Origin: Fulvivirga ligni
GTDB lineage: Bacteria > Bacteroidota > Bacteroidia > Cytophagales > Cyclobacteriaceae
DNA: 64,000 bases
NCBI RefSeq assembly: GCF_021389935.1
Contig: NZ_CP089979.1
Coordinates: forward strand, 1,407,001 to 1,471,000
Direction: 5' to 3'
Numbering within the stretch: position 1 is the first letter of the stretch; the number at the start of each line of letters is the position of its first letter. The notes below the pieces were generated by a model. It was not told the DNA's origin and did no database searches. It was given only the letters and a program-made list of their open reading frames with translations. Shown piece after piece: positions 8,952 to 17,225 of the stretch. Made by a program: the position numbers and the translations under genes.

Positions 8952-9248
8952 ATTATTTTCAGTTTATTAGGGTTTATAGGATTTTGTAATATATCACAAA
9001 TTGATCTATGTAAGGTTTTTTAATAAAATTAACTTTTTTGACCTAAATTCTGATGTTTGCACTTTGTTTATAGGAAATATAAAAGCAATTATTGGTCATA
9101 AGTGGCTGGTTTTCAGTATTTAAAGAATTAAAATAAATCCAATGATATGGGTGAGTTAAATTTTATACCTGCATTAGATACACCCCATGATTTAATTTTT
9201 TTAGTACTTATTTTTTAGGAGGTTACGCCATATTAATAAAACTATATT
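8952..9248. other. AT-rich gene-free stretch before the STAS-like gene
   Basis: No convincing gene is present in this part of the 371-base gap after secDF. A 23-codon open frame (9147-9218, beginning MGELNFIPALD) ends on a good AGGAGG at 9217-9222, but that motif is 26 bases before the next ATG (9249), too far to be its ribosome site. I see no clear TTTG/TAnnTTTG promoter pair. Confidence 0.4.
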
Positions 9249-9641
9249 ATGGCTGAAAAACTTATTTTAAAAGAGAGTTATTGTGAGATCACATTAGATG
9301 AAGCTAATGTGATAAAAGCGAGGTGGATTGGATTTTTAAAGTTGGATCAAGTAAAGAAGGGGTGTGATATTATCTCTGGTTACATTAAAGACAACAAGCT
9401 GAAAGGTCACATTAGTGATCACAGAAGTTTAAAAATACTTTCTAAAGAGGTGCAGGAATACCTTGGAGCTGTATGGTTTCCTGAAGTTGAGCGTCTGGGA
9501 CTGACCAAAATTGCGGTATTAGTTTCTGATGATGTATTTGCTAAAGCAACTGTTGACAAAGTGAACGAGACGGCCGTAGGTAATTTGGCGATTCATACTT
9601 TCAACGCAGAGCAGGATTGTAACGATTGGCTCAAAAGTTAA
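9249..9641 (+). CDS. Small conserved protein, probably STAS/SpoIIAA-like fold
   Basis: The 130-residue soluble protein has no signal or membrane segment. Alternating strands and helices (for example VIKARWIGFLKLDQVKKGCDI, then HISDHRSLKILSKEVQEYLG, then LTKIAVLVSDDVFA) and the ending IHTFNAEQDCNDWLKS resemble the SpoIIAA-like/STAS proteins common in Cytophagales, in which a short helix-strand unit ends with 'F.......W'. I infer the fold; the function is unknown. The stop is six bases before the PrnB-like gene, so the two are almost certainly one operon, and a role as a partner or regulator of that enzyme is possible. Confidence 0.75.
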   Translation: MAEKLILKESYCEITLDEANVIKARWIGFLKLDQVKKGCDIISGYIKDNKLKGHISDHRSLKILSKEVQEYLGAVWFPEVERLGLTKIAVLVSDDVFAKATVDKVNETAVGNLAIHTFNAEQDCNDWLKS

Positions 9642-9647
9642 TAAGTT

Positions 9648-10793
9648 ATGCAGCGAACGCTTAACAAGTCCTTTTTCTGGGAAAAGAAGTTATTCGTGCA
9701 AAGAAGTCAAGATCTGGCAATAGCAGATCTTGACCCTTTGAACATGGATGAATTTTTCAAACTTCTTCCAGAATATAACCAACAAGGAGATGTGGATAAG
9801 CTTGTCTCAGGACTTTACAAGTATATTCCGTATCCAGATAAGCTGGCAAAGTTTAGCTATGAAGAGTCTATCGCTGCCATGCGAGATATAGGCATCCTAT
9901 TAGGGTCTATTAAGAAGCATGGATTGGAGCCTGTAGAACAGGTGCCCGAGTTAGATTACATACTAGATGTTTTAAGTGAAAAAACCGACCTACCACCCAG
10001 GGACACTTTATTGCATTACTCCGTTTGGAATCCGGCCGGAGATAGAATGCGAACCTACACTCATTATACCGATGAGCGAGGGTTAATTGATAGTGTAAAA
10101 ATGTCAATGGAGCCTGTTGTTAAAGGCATCCATTATTTGATAGAGTTACATCATACAGATATTGACTCTAAGGAATTTGCTTTAATCTGTCATATGGCAG
10201 ATGCTTGTTTCAAGAAAATGGTTGAGGCCATTGTTCATGCCAGGCGAAATGTGGATACTACAGTGTTTTCAAAAGTACTGAGGTTTTATTATGATCCTAT
10301 TCAGTTATACGGAAGGGATTACTTAGGGCCGGGCGCAGTGGAAATGCCGGTATTCATCTACGATCACCTATTGTGGGGTTCTGACTGTGGAGATGAGGAA
10401 TATGATATTTTCCAGAATACATACCTTCCTTATATTTTGCCTCAGCTAAGAGATGTTTACTATAACTATAAGGGGCAGGAATCTCTGGCTTCTAAAGTGA
10501 TGAGTAAGTTGATCAGCAAAGAAGTGTCAGTTAATGTGAAAGAGTCTGCTGAGGCACTAAGAAACATGTTTATGACTTTGTCTAGCTTTAGAATGCCTCA
10601 TAAGCATATGGCTGAAGAGGCGTATCAAAAGCAAGATGACAGAAGTACTGGAAGTGGCGGATATAGCACCGGAATTTTAGGAGCTATCATTCAGCTGATG
10701 AGCAGAAAGAGACAAGAGTTAGAAGCTACTATGAGATTATCAGGCTTCTTAAACAATAAAAACTCTGCTAAGAGAAAAATGACAGGTTCTTAA
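9648..10793 (+). CDS. PrnB-family protein (DUF1864; relative of monodechloroaminopyrrolnitrin synthase, IDO/TDO heme superfamily)
   Basis: The 381-residue protein closely recalls PrnB, the heme enzyme that rearranges 7-chlorotryptophan in pyrrolnitrin synthesis and is a structural relative of indoleamine/tryptophan 2,3-dioxygenase. Shared stretches as I remember them are AAMRDIG.LLGS.K.HG.EP (76-95), LPPRDTLLHYSVWNP (115-129), YLGPGAVEMPVF (225-236), HLLWGS (240-245), TYLPYILP (258-265), FRMPH (314-318) and GSGGY near 335. His318 sits where PrnB has its proximal heme His. No flavin halogenase, PrnC or PrnD homologue is nearby, so the substrate is probably another indole or tryptophan compound. 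It is the second gene of a two-gene operon closed by a strong terminator. Confidence 0.85.
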   Translation: MQRTLNKSFFWEKKLFVQRSQDLAIADLDPLNMDEFFKLLPEYNQQGDVDKLVSGLYKYIPYPDKLAKFSYEESIAAMRDIGILLGSIKKHGLEPVEQVPELDYILDVLSEKTDLPPRDTLLHYSVWNPAGDRMRTYTHYTDERGLIDSVKMSMEPVVKGIHYLIELHHTDIDSKEFALICHMADACFKKMVEAIVHARRNVDTTVFSKVLRFYYDPIQLYGRDYLGPGAVEMPVFIYDHLLWGSDCGDEEYDIFQNTYLPYILPQLRDVYYNYKGQESLASKVMSKLISKEVSVNVKESAEALRNMFMTLSSFRMPHKHMAEEAYQKQDDRSTGSGGYSTGILGAIIQLMSRKRQELEATMRLSGFLNNKNSAKRKMTGS

Positions 10794-10820
10794 CTTTGTC
10801 ATTACTAGATGGACGTAAAA

Positions 10821-10850
10821 GCCAGCTCATAATTATGAGCTGGCTTTTTT
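10821..10850 (+). terminator. Rho-independent terminator after the PrnB-like gene
   Basis: GCCAGCTCATAA followed directly by TTATGAGCTGGC (10821-10844) is a perfect 24-base palindrome and is followed by TTTTTT. AAAA precedes it, so it could also stop minus-strand transcription. Confidence 0.92.
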
Positions 10851-10951
10851 ATTGGCACATGCTATCTCATAACATAACATTAATATCAAAAGCTGATTTT
10901 GCTTAGCTAAAAGGGGGATACTTGTAAAGTAATTAGCTATTAATGATTTAC

Positions 10952-12778
10952 ATGAGAAAAACCGTACTTACCCTCTTCTTTTTGAGCCTAATGTTCATGC
11001 TTAAAGCACAGAAATATCCTACCTCCAGCATTTTTGCTCATAATGATTATCACCGATCGGTTCCACTTTATATCGCTTACCAACAGCGAGTGGGCTTTAT
11101 TGAGGCAGATGTTTTCTTAAGGGATGATCAGCTATTGGTGGCGCATAGTACTGATGAGATTCAGGCCAACCGCACCTTGGAAAGCCTTTATTTAAAACCT
11201 TTGAATGACATTATCTCCAGAAACAAAGGCTTGGCTTATCACGATTCGCAGCAAAAACTCATGCTATTTATAGACTTGAAAAATGATGGTTACAATGCAT
11301 TGAAAGCAATAGTGGCAGAGGTGGAAAAATATCCAATCCTTATTAATTGCCCTACTTTTGGTATAGCGGTCAGTGGTGATATGCCTTCAACTGAGGTTTG
11401 GGATGAATTTCCAAAATTTATTGAATTCGATGGTCGTACACACCTGCAATATACCCCGGAGCAGCTGGAAAGAGTACCTATGATCAGCATGGGATTAGGT
11501 AATCTTACCCAATGGAACGGTAAAGGAGTGCTTACTAAAGAAGATGAAAGTAAGGTGAAGGCGATCATTGATCAGGTTCATAAGCTCGGTAAGCCCATTA
11601 GGTTTTGGGGTACACCTGATTTCACTAATGCCTGGATAGAATTTAGAAAGCTAGGAGTAGATATTCTCAATACAGATAAAGTACAGGAGGCGGCCGAGTT
11701 TCTTAACGGTGCTGAGAAGAATTACTACCAAAATACGGAGCGACATAGTGTTTATGAGCCTCAGCATGCTTTCAAGAGAAAGAACCCTAAAAATGTGATT
11801 CTTTTGATTGGCGATGGCACTGGCCTTTCCCAATGGTATGCTGGTTATACAGCAAATGGTGGTGCGCTTAATGTGTTTCAGATTAAAAGTTTGGGCTATG
11901 CCGTAACCAATGCCAGTGATAGCTACATCACTGATAGTGCTGCCGGGGCCACTGCCATGGCTACCGGTAAGAAAACCAATAACCGATATATTGGCATGGA
12001 TGCTGATGGACACAGGTTGACATCTATTACGGAGATATTGAAGGATGAAGGTTTTAATACCGCCATAATATCCAGTGGCGATATTACCGATGCCACACCG
12101 GCGTCGTTCTACGCCCATCAAAAGGAGAGAAGTTTAAGTGAGGCTATTGCTTTAGACTTTTTAAAAAGTAAAAATGATATTTTAATAGGTGGTGGCTATG
12201 ATCACTTTATTAAAAGAAGCGACGAGAAGAATTTAAAAAAGGAACTGGAAAAGGCTGGTTATTTTGTTTCTGATAATTTTCAGGCTATGGATGGTAGCCA
12301 TCAAAAAATGGTGATTTTGGATGAAGCTGCTAAAGCCTCTATGCAAAATGGACGTGGTGATTTTTTAACTCAGGCCCTAACGAAATCTATCCAAGCACTA
12401 CAGAAGACTAGTCAACCTTTCTTTATTATGGAAGAATCAGCTCAGGTAGATTGGGGAGGGCATAGTAATGATCTGCCTTATGTAGTGCAAGAAGTCCTCG
12501 ACCTGGATAAGACCATCGGTGAGGCCATGAAGTTTGTAGATCAAAATCAGGAAACTCTGCTAATTATCACGGCAGACCACGAAACCGGAGGCCTTTCTTT
12601 AGTTGGTGGAGACCTGCAACAAGGTGCTGTCAGATCACACTTTTCCACAAACGATCATACAGGAGTAATGGTGCCAGTTTTCGCTTACGGACCGGGAGCG
12701 GAAAACTTTCAGGGTGTTTATGCTAATACGGAAATTTTCACAAAGATTTTAGGGGTGTTGAAATTGTCTTCCCAGTAG
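10952..12778 (+). CDS. Secreted two-domain phosphatase: PI-PLC/GDPD-like domain fused to alkaline phosphatase
   Basis: A signal peptide (about 19 residues, ending LKAQ) leads into an N-terminal domain (about 25-250) of the PI-PLC-like phosphodiesterase type: IFAHNDYH, GFIEADVFLRDDQLLVAHS and KPIRFWGTPD. From about 280 the chain is an alkaline phosphatase: NVILLIGDGTG, TDSAAGATAMATG with the nucleophilic Ser, TDATPASFYAH, QVDWGGHSND and ITADHETGGLSL with metal ligands. Such fusions could cleave a phosphodiester and then remove the monoester in the periplasm, releasing phosphate from glycerophosphodiesters or similar compounds. An ATG three codons upstream (10943) is possible, but the one at 10952 gives a cleaner signal peptide. 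No Pho-box-like site was recognised. Confidence 0.9.
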   Translation: MRKTVLTLFFLSLMFMLKAQKYPTSSIFAHNDYHRSVPLYIAYQQRVGFIEADVFLRDDQLLVAHSTDEIQANRTLESLYLKPLNDIISRNKGLAYHDSQQKLMLFIDLKNDGYNALKAIVAEVEKYPILINCPTFGIAVSGDMPSTEVWDEFPKFIEFDGRTHLQYTPEQLERVPMISMGLGNLTQWNGKGVLTKEDESKVKAIIDQVHKLGKPIRFWGTPDFTNAWIEFRKLGVDILNTDKVQEAAEFLNGAEKNYYQNTERHSVYEPQHAFKRKNPKNVILLIGDGTGLSQWYAGYTANGGALNVFQIKSLGYAVTNASDSYITDSAAGATAMATGKKTNNRYIGMDADGHRLTSITEILKDEGFNTAIISSGDITDATPASFYAHQKERSLSEAIALDFLKSKNDILIGGGYDHFIKRSDEKNLKKELEKAGYFVSDNFQAMDGSHQKMVILDEAAKASMQNGRGDFLTQALTKSIQALQKTSQPFFIMEESAQVDWGGHSNDLPYVVQEVLDLDKTIGEAMKFVDQNQETLLIITADHETGGLSLVGGDLQQGAVRSHFSTNDHTGVMVPVFAYGPGAENFQGVYANTEIFTKILGVLKLSSQ

Positions 12779-12911
12779 GCTTAACACCCATTTCGTTAAG
12801 GAGGATCTTGCATTGTTTTATATTTGAAATTTATTCAAAATCTTTTAGTTTGTAGAACTAATATGCCCGTCATAAACAGGCGTTCAATACTGCAGATATT
12901 TGTCATATATA

Positions 12912-14009
12912 ATGAAAATTTTCAAGAACCTATTCGCTAAGAAATTGCCTTCATCTTTCTCTTATGAGGAATTCTGGGAATGGTTTAAAACAGAGGACAA
13001 GAACTTCTTCAGAGTTGTGAAGTCTGGTAAAAACATTGAAAGTGGTTTTTTTCAAAAGCTGGATCCAATGCTGGATAAAGTGCATGCAGGGTTCTTTTAT
13101 TTGACCGGAATGATTGATGAAAACATGGCAGAGTTGATCATTACCGCTGATGGTGATCTGAAGAATATGGCTTTTGTTGAAGACTTAATTACTGCTGCTC
13201 CTCCTATTGAAGGTTGGCGATTTACGGCTCACAAACCTGAGCTGGACATCAAAGATGTTAATATCCAAATGGATGGGGTAAAGTTTAATTCAGATACCCT
13301 GGCCTTTAAACCACATGTTGAAGAGAGCTATCCCGATGCTATTAAACTAGCTATTTATCATAAGGACTCTGTTAAAGCTGATAAGCAAGTCATTATCAAT
13401 GGATCTTATATTTATCTGGATAATTGTTTGGGTGAAATAAGGTCAATTACGGCTATCGATTATGTGGAAGTTGAGGGCTGGCCTGACAATGAAGAGGGGC
13501 TGGTTCCAATAAATAAAATTAAGGATTATATCATCTGGCGTGAGAAGGAGTTTGTGGAAAAGTATGAGGGTGTAAAATATAATACAGAACATGATTCTTA
13601 CGCTTCGTATGAAGCACAATTTGAGGATGGAACCCCACTGATCGCAACCATTAATACTGATCTTTTAGCTTGGGATGCCAAGGCTTCACATCCTTGGATT
13701 TGTATTTTCACCATAGTTTATGATGGTAAGGAAAATAATGGATTTCCTACTCAGGATGATTTTGAAGCTATGGATAAGATAGAACTTGAAATCACAGATG
13801 TCTTAAAAGATTATTTAGGTTATCTTAATGTAGGTAGGCAAACAGGGGGCGATAGAAGAGATATTTATTTTTCATGTAAAGACTTTCGTGAGCCTTCCAG
13901 GGTGATGGAGCGAATAGAGAAAAAATTTGGTGATCAGTTTAAGTTTGAGCTTGATATATTTAAAGACAAATACTGGTCCATTCATGAAAGATTTACCAAT
14001 CCTATTTAA
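12912..14009 (+). CDS. DUF695-domain protein of unknown function
   Basis: The 365-residue cytoplasmic protein has two parts. The N-terminal part (about 15-215) contains YEEFWEWFKTEDKNFFRVV and a stretch ending GWRFTAHKPELDI, a combination I know from Bacteroidota hypotheticals. The C-terminal part (about 225-365) matches the look of DUF695: an aromatic-rich strand, GFPTQDDFEAMDKIE, then VGRQTGGDRRDIYFSCKDF and a final D..WS. No catalytic motif is evident. The ATG at 12912 is preferred; a TTG four codons earlier is weaker. Function is unknown. Confidence 0.82.
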   Translation: MKIFKNLFAKKLPSSFSYEEFWEWFKTEDKNFFRVVKSGKNIESGFFQKLDPMLDKVHAGFFYLTGMIDENMAELIITADGDLKNMAFVEDLITAAPPIEGWRFTAHKPELDIKDVNIQMDGVKFNSDTLAFKPHVEESYPDAIKLAIYHKDSVKADKQVIINGSYIYLDNCLGEIRSITAIDYVEVEGWPDNEEGLVPINKIKDYIIWREKEFVEKYEGVKYNTEHDSYASYEAQFEDGTPLIATINTDLLAWDAKASHPWICIFTIVYDGKENNGFPTQDDFEAMDKIELEITDVLKDYLGYLNVGRQTGGDRRDIYFSCKDFREPSRVMERIEKKFGDQFKFELDIFKDKYWSIHERFTNPI

Positions 14010-14017
14010 TTCATATT

Positions 14018-14128
14018 TCGGGTGAGTTGGCAGAATGGAAAGGTCATCTTCTAGAGCAAGTGGCGGGGATGAAAGAAGCCTTGAAGAAGTTAGAGGATGA
14101 GAGGGTTGTTTCCTATAACCAGTCTTAA
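14018..14128 (+). pseudogene. Possible 3' remnant of a coding sequence
   Basis: Directly after the DUF695 stop, another frame reads SGELAEWKGHLLEQVAGMKE and continues with KALKKLEDERVVSYNQ to a TAA at 14126. It is an amphipathic helix with no start codon, reminiscent of the C-terminal helix of MerR-type regulators. It may be the tail of a deleted gene; it is too short to prove. Confidence 0.25.
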
Positions 14129-14206
14129 CTATTTCTCGTAATAAGGTAAATACCTCAGAGATGGCTAGTGGCGATGGATTACTATTAACTTAAACCAACT
14201 ACTACT

Positions 14207-14629
14207 ATGTCTTCTAAAATTCAAATTCTTTCCTTTATTCTCACTTTATTATTATTCACAGCCTGCCAATCTGATAATGCTAAGGCTCCACATGCGCTAA
14301 AGCAGGGTATGAACAAGGTAACGATCCTTTATCCTAATGGAGAAGGAAAAACCTTCGATTTTGATTATTACAAAGCCAGTCATATGCCCATGGTTGCAGG
14401 TTTTTTAGGTGATAATTTGAAGTTTTATGAAATAGATAAAGGATTGGCCGGTAGGACACCTGGCGATGCTGTTCCATACCTGGCTGTAGGATATTTTTAT
14501 ATAAGCGATATCTCGGAATACAATAAAGCTATTGCCGCCAATAGAGATGCAATAGTTAATGATTTTAAGAATTACACTAATATTCAGCCAGTTATACAGA
14601 TCGGGGAGATTCAGGAGTTGGTGGAGTAA
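14207..14629 (+). CDS. EthD-like (dimeric alpha-beta barrel) lipoprotein
   Basis: A signal ending LLFTAC (lipid Cys at residue 20) precedes a roughly 105-residue domain with the EthD hallmarks: VTILYPNGEGKTFDFDYYKASHMPMV (the conserved Y..xH.P), a conserved Gly-rich middle and AVGYFYISDISEYNKAI. EthD-domain proteins are small ferredoxin-like dimers that often act in degradation pathways or as small oxidases and isomerases; exported lipoprotein forms are known but uncharacterised. The stop overlaps the next ATG by one base (TAATG), implying translational coupling with the broken gene behind it. Confidence 0.85.
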   Translation: MSSKIQILSFILTLLLFTACQSDNAKAPHALKQGMNKVTILYPNGEGKTFDFDYYKASHMPMVAGFLGDNLKFYEIDKGLAGRTPGDAVPYLAVGYFYISDISEYNKAIAANRDAIVNDFKNYTNIQPVIQIGEIQELVE

Positions 14630-15047
14630 TGATGACAGAATTAAGGAATCTTCTGGAGAGAAGTATAATAGAAGATACTTCATTGGTGATTACATTTGAT
14701 AGTCAAATTCAAGGGTTAACTCTCAGAATTATTGATTCCAGAGCAATGGTTTTTTACGGAATAGACTCGAAAGGTAAAGCTGGCTTTACTATTTACATGT
14801 CTATTCGTAATGGCTCGAAAAAAAGGAGAAGATAATTAATAGATTGAATTCAAATCATTTGCTTCATGATTTTAAGTTATATAAAGGCAGAAGAATAAAT
14901 GAATATCTAAAAGATTTTAGTGATAATATCCAGCTCCTTGTGGAAGGCATTGAGGGTTTGTTTGGTATTTTTAATGAAACGTCTGAGCCTTACCAATGGA
15001 CTGTATTCGGGATGGGTGGCGCCTTTAAAATTGAAGAAAGTTTATAA
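14629..15047 (+). pseudogene. Unknown small protein gene, interrupted by a frame change at a run of seven A
   Basis: Two short frames look like halves of one protein: 14629-14835 (68 codons, MMTELRNLLERSIIEDTSLV...) and a frame open from 14811 to 15047 (..KKEKIINRLNSNHLLHDF...EPYQWTVFGMGGAFKIEESL). They join if reading slips back one base in the A run at 14818-14824, giving about 139 residues with no signal or membrane segment. I recognise no family. A natural frameshift, a sequencing error in the homopolymer, or programmed slippage are all possible; the first two are more likely. Confidence 0.5.
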
Positions 15048-15060
15048 TCGAAGTCGAGCA

Positions 15061-15561
15061 ATGAAAATAATATTTTCTATAATATTATTCTTAACTATTT
15101 ATCATTCGATCAAAGCACAAAACACGACCTATGAAACTATTCCCCTTCCAGAGGCTGAATATGCGGTATATTTATATGACTCGAATTTATTAACCGATAG
15201 GCTCACATATCAATATGCAAATAAATGGGATATTGATAATGATGGCACAATGGATTCAATCTCCTTCATAGGAAATGGAGGAGCACATGTTTATTTTCAT
15301 CTTGAGGTTAAAACAAGTTCAGATAATATATGGACAAGATTTCCAACCTTCTATATTGATATGCCATATTTATTTAAAGAAATGACGGATATAACTCAAT
15401 TTCTTGTGATGGATTTTGATAATGATGGTGTTGATGAAATTTATTTAGATATTGACAATCCGTTTGGTTCTATTCCTGAAATTTTGCAAAAAGAAGGAAT
15501 AACTTCAAATCAGCTACTGATTGAATTTGAAGATGGCAAAATTAGGGTTAAGAATTTCTAA
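15061..15561 (+). CDS. Secreted protein with Asp-rich (EF-hand/FG-GAP-like) loops
   Basis: The 166-residue protein begins MKIIFSIILFLTIYHSIKAQ, a good signal peptide cut after KAQ. Two acidic loops, DIDNDGTMDSI and DFDNDGVDEIYLDI, have the DxDxDG pattern of calcium-binding FG-GAP or EF-hand-like repeats and lie about 65 residues apart. A periplasmic or secreted Ca-binding protein of unknown role is likely. The frame is open upstream to 14920 but those residues overlap the previous gene in another frame and lack sense. The codon use is more AT-rich than its neighbours, as in the broken gene before it. Confidence 0.8.
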   Translation: MKIIFSIILFLTIYHSIKAQNTTYETIPLPEAEYAVYLYDSNLLTDRLTYQYANKWDIDNDGTMDSISFIGNGGAHVYFHLEVKTSSDNIWTRFPTFYIDMPYLFKEMTDITQFLVMDFDNDGVDEIYLDIDNPFGSIPEILQKEGITSNQLLIEFEDGKIRVKNF

Positions 15562-15612
15562 AAGGAATTATTTAATTACCCACAACCCAACTCAGCCATG
15601 CATTAAGAACAC

Positions 15613-15861
15613 TCAACTTTTACCAACTTTCCGCTTCACCATGCCATAAAGTGCAATGCCACCCCAGGCTACGTTGATAAAAGTGGCTGCCCAGGCATAG
15701 TAATAAATAGTGTTGATCACCAATAATATGCAGCCTACAAAATTGAAAGTGTGGTAAATCATGTCATCACCCTGCCACTTACCTCTTACCAGATTGAAAT
15801 ACGCATAAAGAAAGAAAAATGCGCTCAGCCAGCCCAGTGCCTCGAAAAATATCTCTTCCAT
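15613..15861 (-). CDS. Small CBU_0592-family membrane protein
   Basis: The 82-residue protein has three hydrophobic helices (about 5-23, 38-52 and 54-72) and the pattern EALGWLSAFFFLYAYFNLVRG, TFNFVGCILLVINTIYY and AWGGIALYGMVKRK typical of the CBU_0592-like membrane family, a SemiSWEET-like small protein of unknown substrate. It starts 14 bases after the phosphodiesterase stop and probably shares its transcript. Confidence 0.8.
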   Translation of the reverse strand: MEEIFFEALGWLSAFFFLYAYFNLVRGKWQGDDMIYHTFNFVGCILLVINTIYYYAWAATFINVAWGGIALYGMVKRKVGKS

Positions 15862-15875
15862 GAGCGCAAATTAAA

Positions 15876-17156
15876 TTATTTTAGCACAATCCAGCGGTTT
15901 AATGTGTTGGACGGGGTTTCTAAAATTACCTTGGCAAATTTCGATGATTCAATTTTTTGCTTTTGCTCCGCGCTAAGCGATATTTTTGCCTTTCCAGTAG
16001 AGATTTCTACTTCGCCAATGGGTTGGTATTCATCTTTGCCGCCGGTTTTGTGATCATTTGAAAAAGCGATTTTTAATTGCCCATTTCCATCAGAATTTAT
16101 CACGTGCCAGCTGAGGTTGAGTTGGCCATTGTCATATTCAGCTTTTAGTTGGTCAGCGCTAACGGCCCGGATAAATGAAGTGCCGTCTATTTCTTTTTTC
16201 GTTTCCGCAGGTAGTTCAATATTAAGAAAAGTCAATATAGACGGCGTAATGTCAATGATGGCCATATTGCCTTCTTGAAACCTGGTATTAACCTCTTTTT
16301 GGTTAGTCGCAAGCCAGGTGTGTCGCTCTCTATCAGACTGACCTCCATGGTGTTTGCCTGTCTCAGGGTCTCGGCCGTGGTCGGTTGTTACCACTATCAT
16401 CCAGTCTTCGTTATAGTCCTTTTCCCTCTTTTTGATGGCCTCGTAAATGGCACCAACCTTTTTGTCTGCTTTAATGATCTCATTGTCAAATAATTCGCTA
16501 TCACCCAAAGCATGCCCAATGTCGTCAGTATGTTCCAGATAAACCCAGGATAGATCGGGGGCTTCGCTGGCTATGTAACTTGCCGTTTCTGCACTCACCA
16601 GGCTGTCTATTTTGCCGATATAATTGTAGCGTGGATCATGGGGGAAACGAACAGTATCTTTTTCAAATCCATCAAAAGCATAATCAATTTTAAAATTGCC
16701 CGCGTCTTGCTGGCCTTCGCCCACTAAAATGGTTCTGTTATCTAGCCAGGAAGAAAAAATTGCCGTCTTGAGTTCTGGTTTTACTGTTTCAGCAATTCTG
16801 AAGATATTCCAGTAGTTATAGTTTGGCTCCTGGTTGTAGTTATTCCAAACATTATGCTTGTTAGCCCAGGTGCCGGTAAGTAAGTCTATGTAGCCTGGTG
16901 CTGAGATGGTTGGGGTTTCATTGTAAGTGCCTTTTTCACCACCTACGTGAATATCTGCGAAGCCACCATCTTTAGCTATGGCATCCAGATGGGGTGTGTT
17001 GACACGCTTGAGAACATCGGTGGGGATTCCATCTAAAATAATAAAAACAGCCTTTTTTGTTTTACTGTTAGTGGTCTCTTCTTGTTGTTGTGGCTTCTCT
17101 TTCGGCTGACAACCGAGGGCCAACAGTGATAAAGCGAATAGGTAAATTTTTCTCAT
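15876..17156 (-). CDS. Alkaline-phosphatase-superfamily phosphodiesterase/nucleotide pyrophosphatase lipoprotein
   Basis: A short signal ends LLALGC (Cys16), so the enzyme is membrane-anchored outside the cytoplasm. The metal and nucleophile sites of type I phosphodiesterases are visible: FIILDGIPTDVL, ETPTISAPGYIDLLTG, LEHTDDIGHALGD, and VTTDHGRDPETGKHHGGQSDRERH. A C-terminal beta-rich region (about 335-426) follows. Located after a SusC-SusD pair, it may cleave a phosphodiester or a phosphonate-type ligand brought in by that pair. A strong hairpin ends only 11 bases before its ATG, so read-through of a leaky terminator, or a promoter inside susD, must supply its transcript. Confidence 0.87.
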   Translation of the reverse strand: MRKIYLFALSLLALGCQPKEKPQQQEETTNSKTKKAVFIILDGIPTDVLKRVNTPHLDAIAKDGGFADIHVGGEKGTYNETPTISAPGYIDLLTGTWANKHNVWNNYNQEPNYNYWNIFRIAETVKPELKTAIFSSWLDNRTILVGEGQQDAGNFKIDYAFDGFEKDTVRFPHDPRYNYIGKIDSLVSAETASYIASEAPDLSWVYLEHTDDIGHALGDSELFDNEIIKADKKVGAIYEAIKKREKDYNEDWMIVVTTDHGRDPETGKHHGGQSDRERHTWLATNQKEVNTRFQEGNMAIIDITPSILTFLNIELPAETKKEIDGTSFIRAVSADQLKAEYDNGQLNLSWHVINSDGNGQLKIAFSNDHKTGGKDEYQPIGEVEISTGKAKISLSAEQKQKIESSKFAKVILETPSNTLNRWIVLK

Positions 17157-17166
17157 GGTTTTTAAA

Positions 17167-17208
17167 TAAAAAAAGCTGTCTCGTTACTCCATAGTGAGAC
17201 GAGACAGC
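17167..17208 (-). terminator. Rho-independent terminator (minus strand) between susD-like and phosphodiesterase genes
   Basis: In plus coordinates GCTGTCTCGT (17175-17184) pairs with ACGAGACAGC (17199-17208), a 10-bp stem with a 14-base loop; on the minus strand it is followed by seven T (17174-17168). It should attenuate transcription from the SusC-SusD operon into the phosphodiesterase gene. Confidence 0.85.
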
Positions 17209-17225
17209 CAAGTTGAAAAAATATA

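Noticed and set aside
11651-12121. 156-codon minus-strand frame inside the alkaline phosphatase
   Set aside because: It is antisense to a clearly identified enzyme and shows no domain or signal.
14018-14128. Independent gene after the DUF695 stop
   Set aside because: There is no start codon and only about 37 codons; listed as a possible remnant, not as a gene.
14920-15060. Longer start for the secreted Asp-rich protein
   Set aside because: The extension overlaps the broken gene in another frame; the signal peptide starts at 15061.
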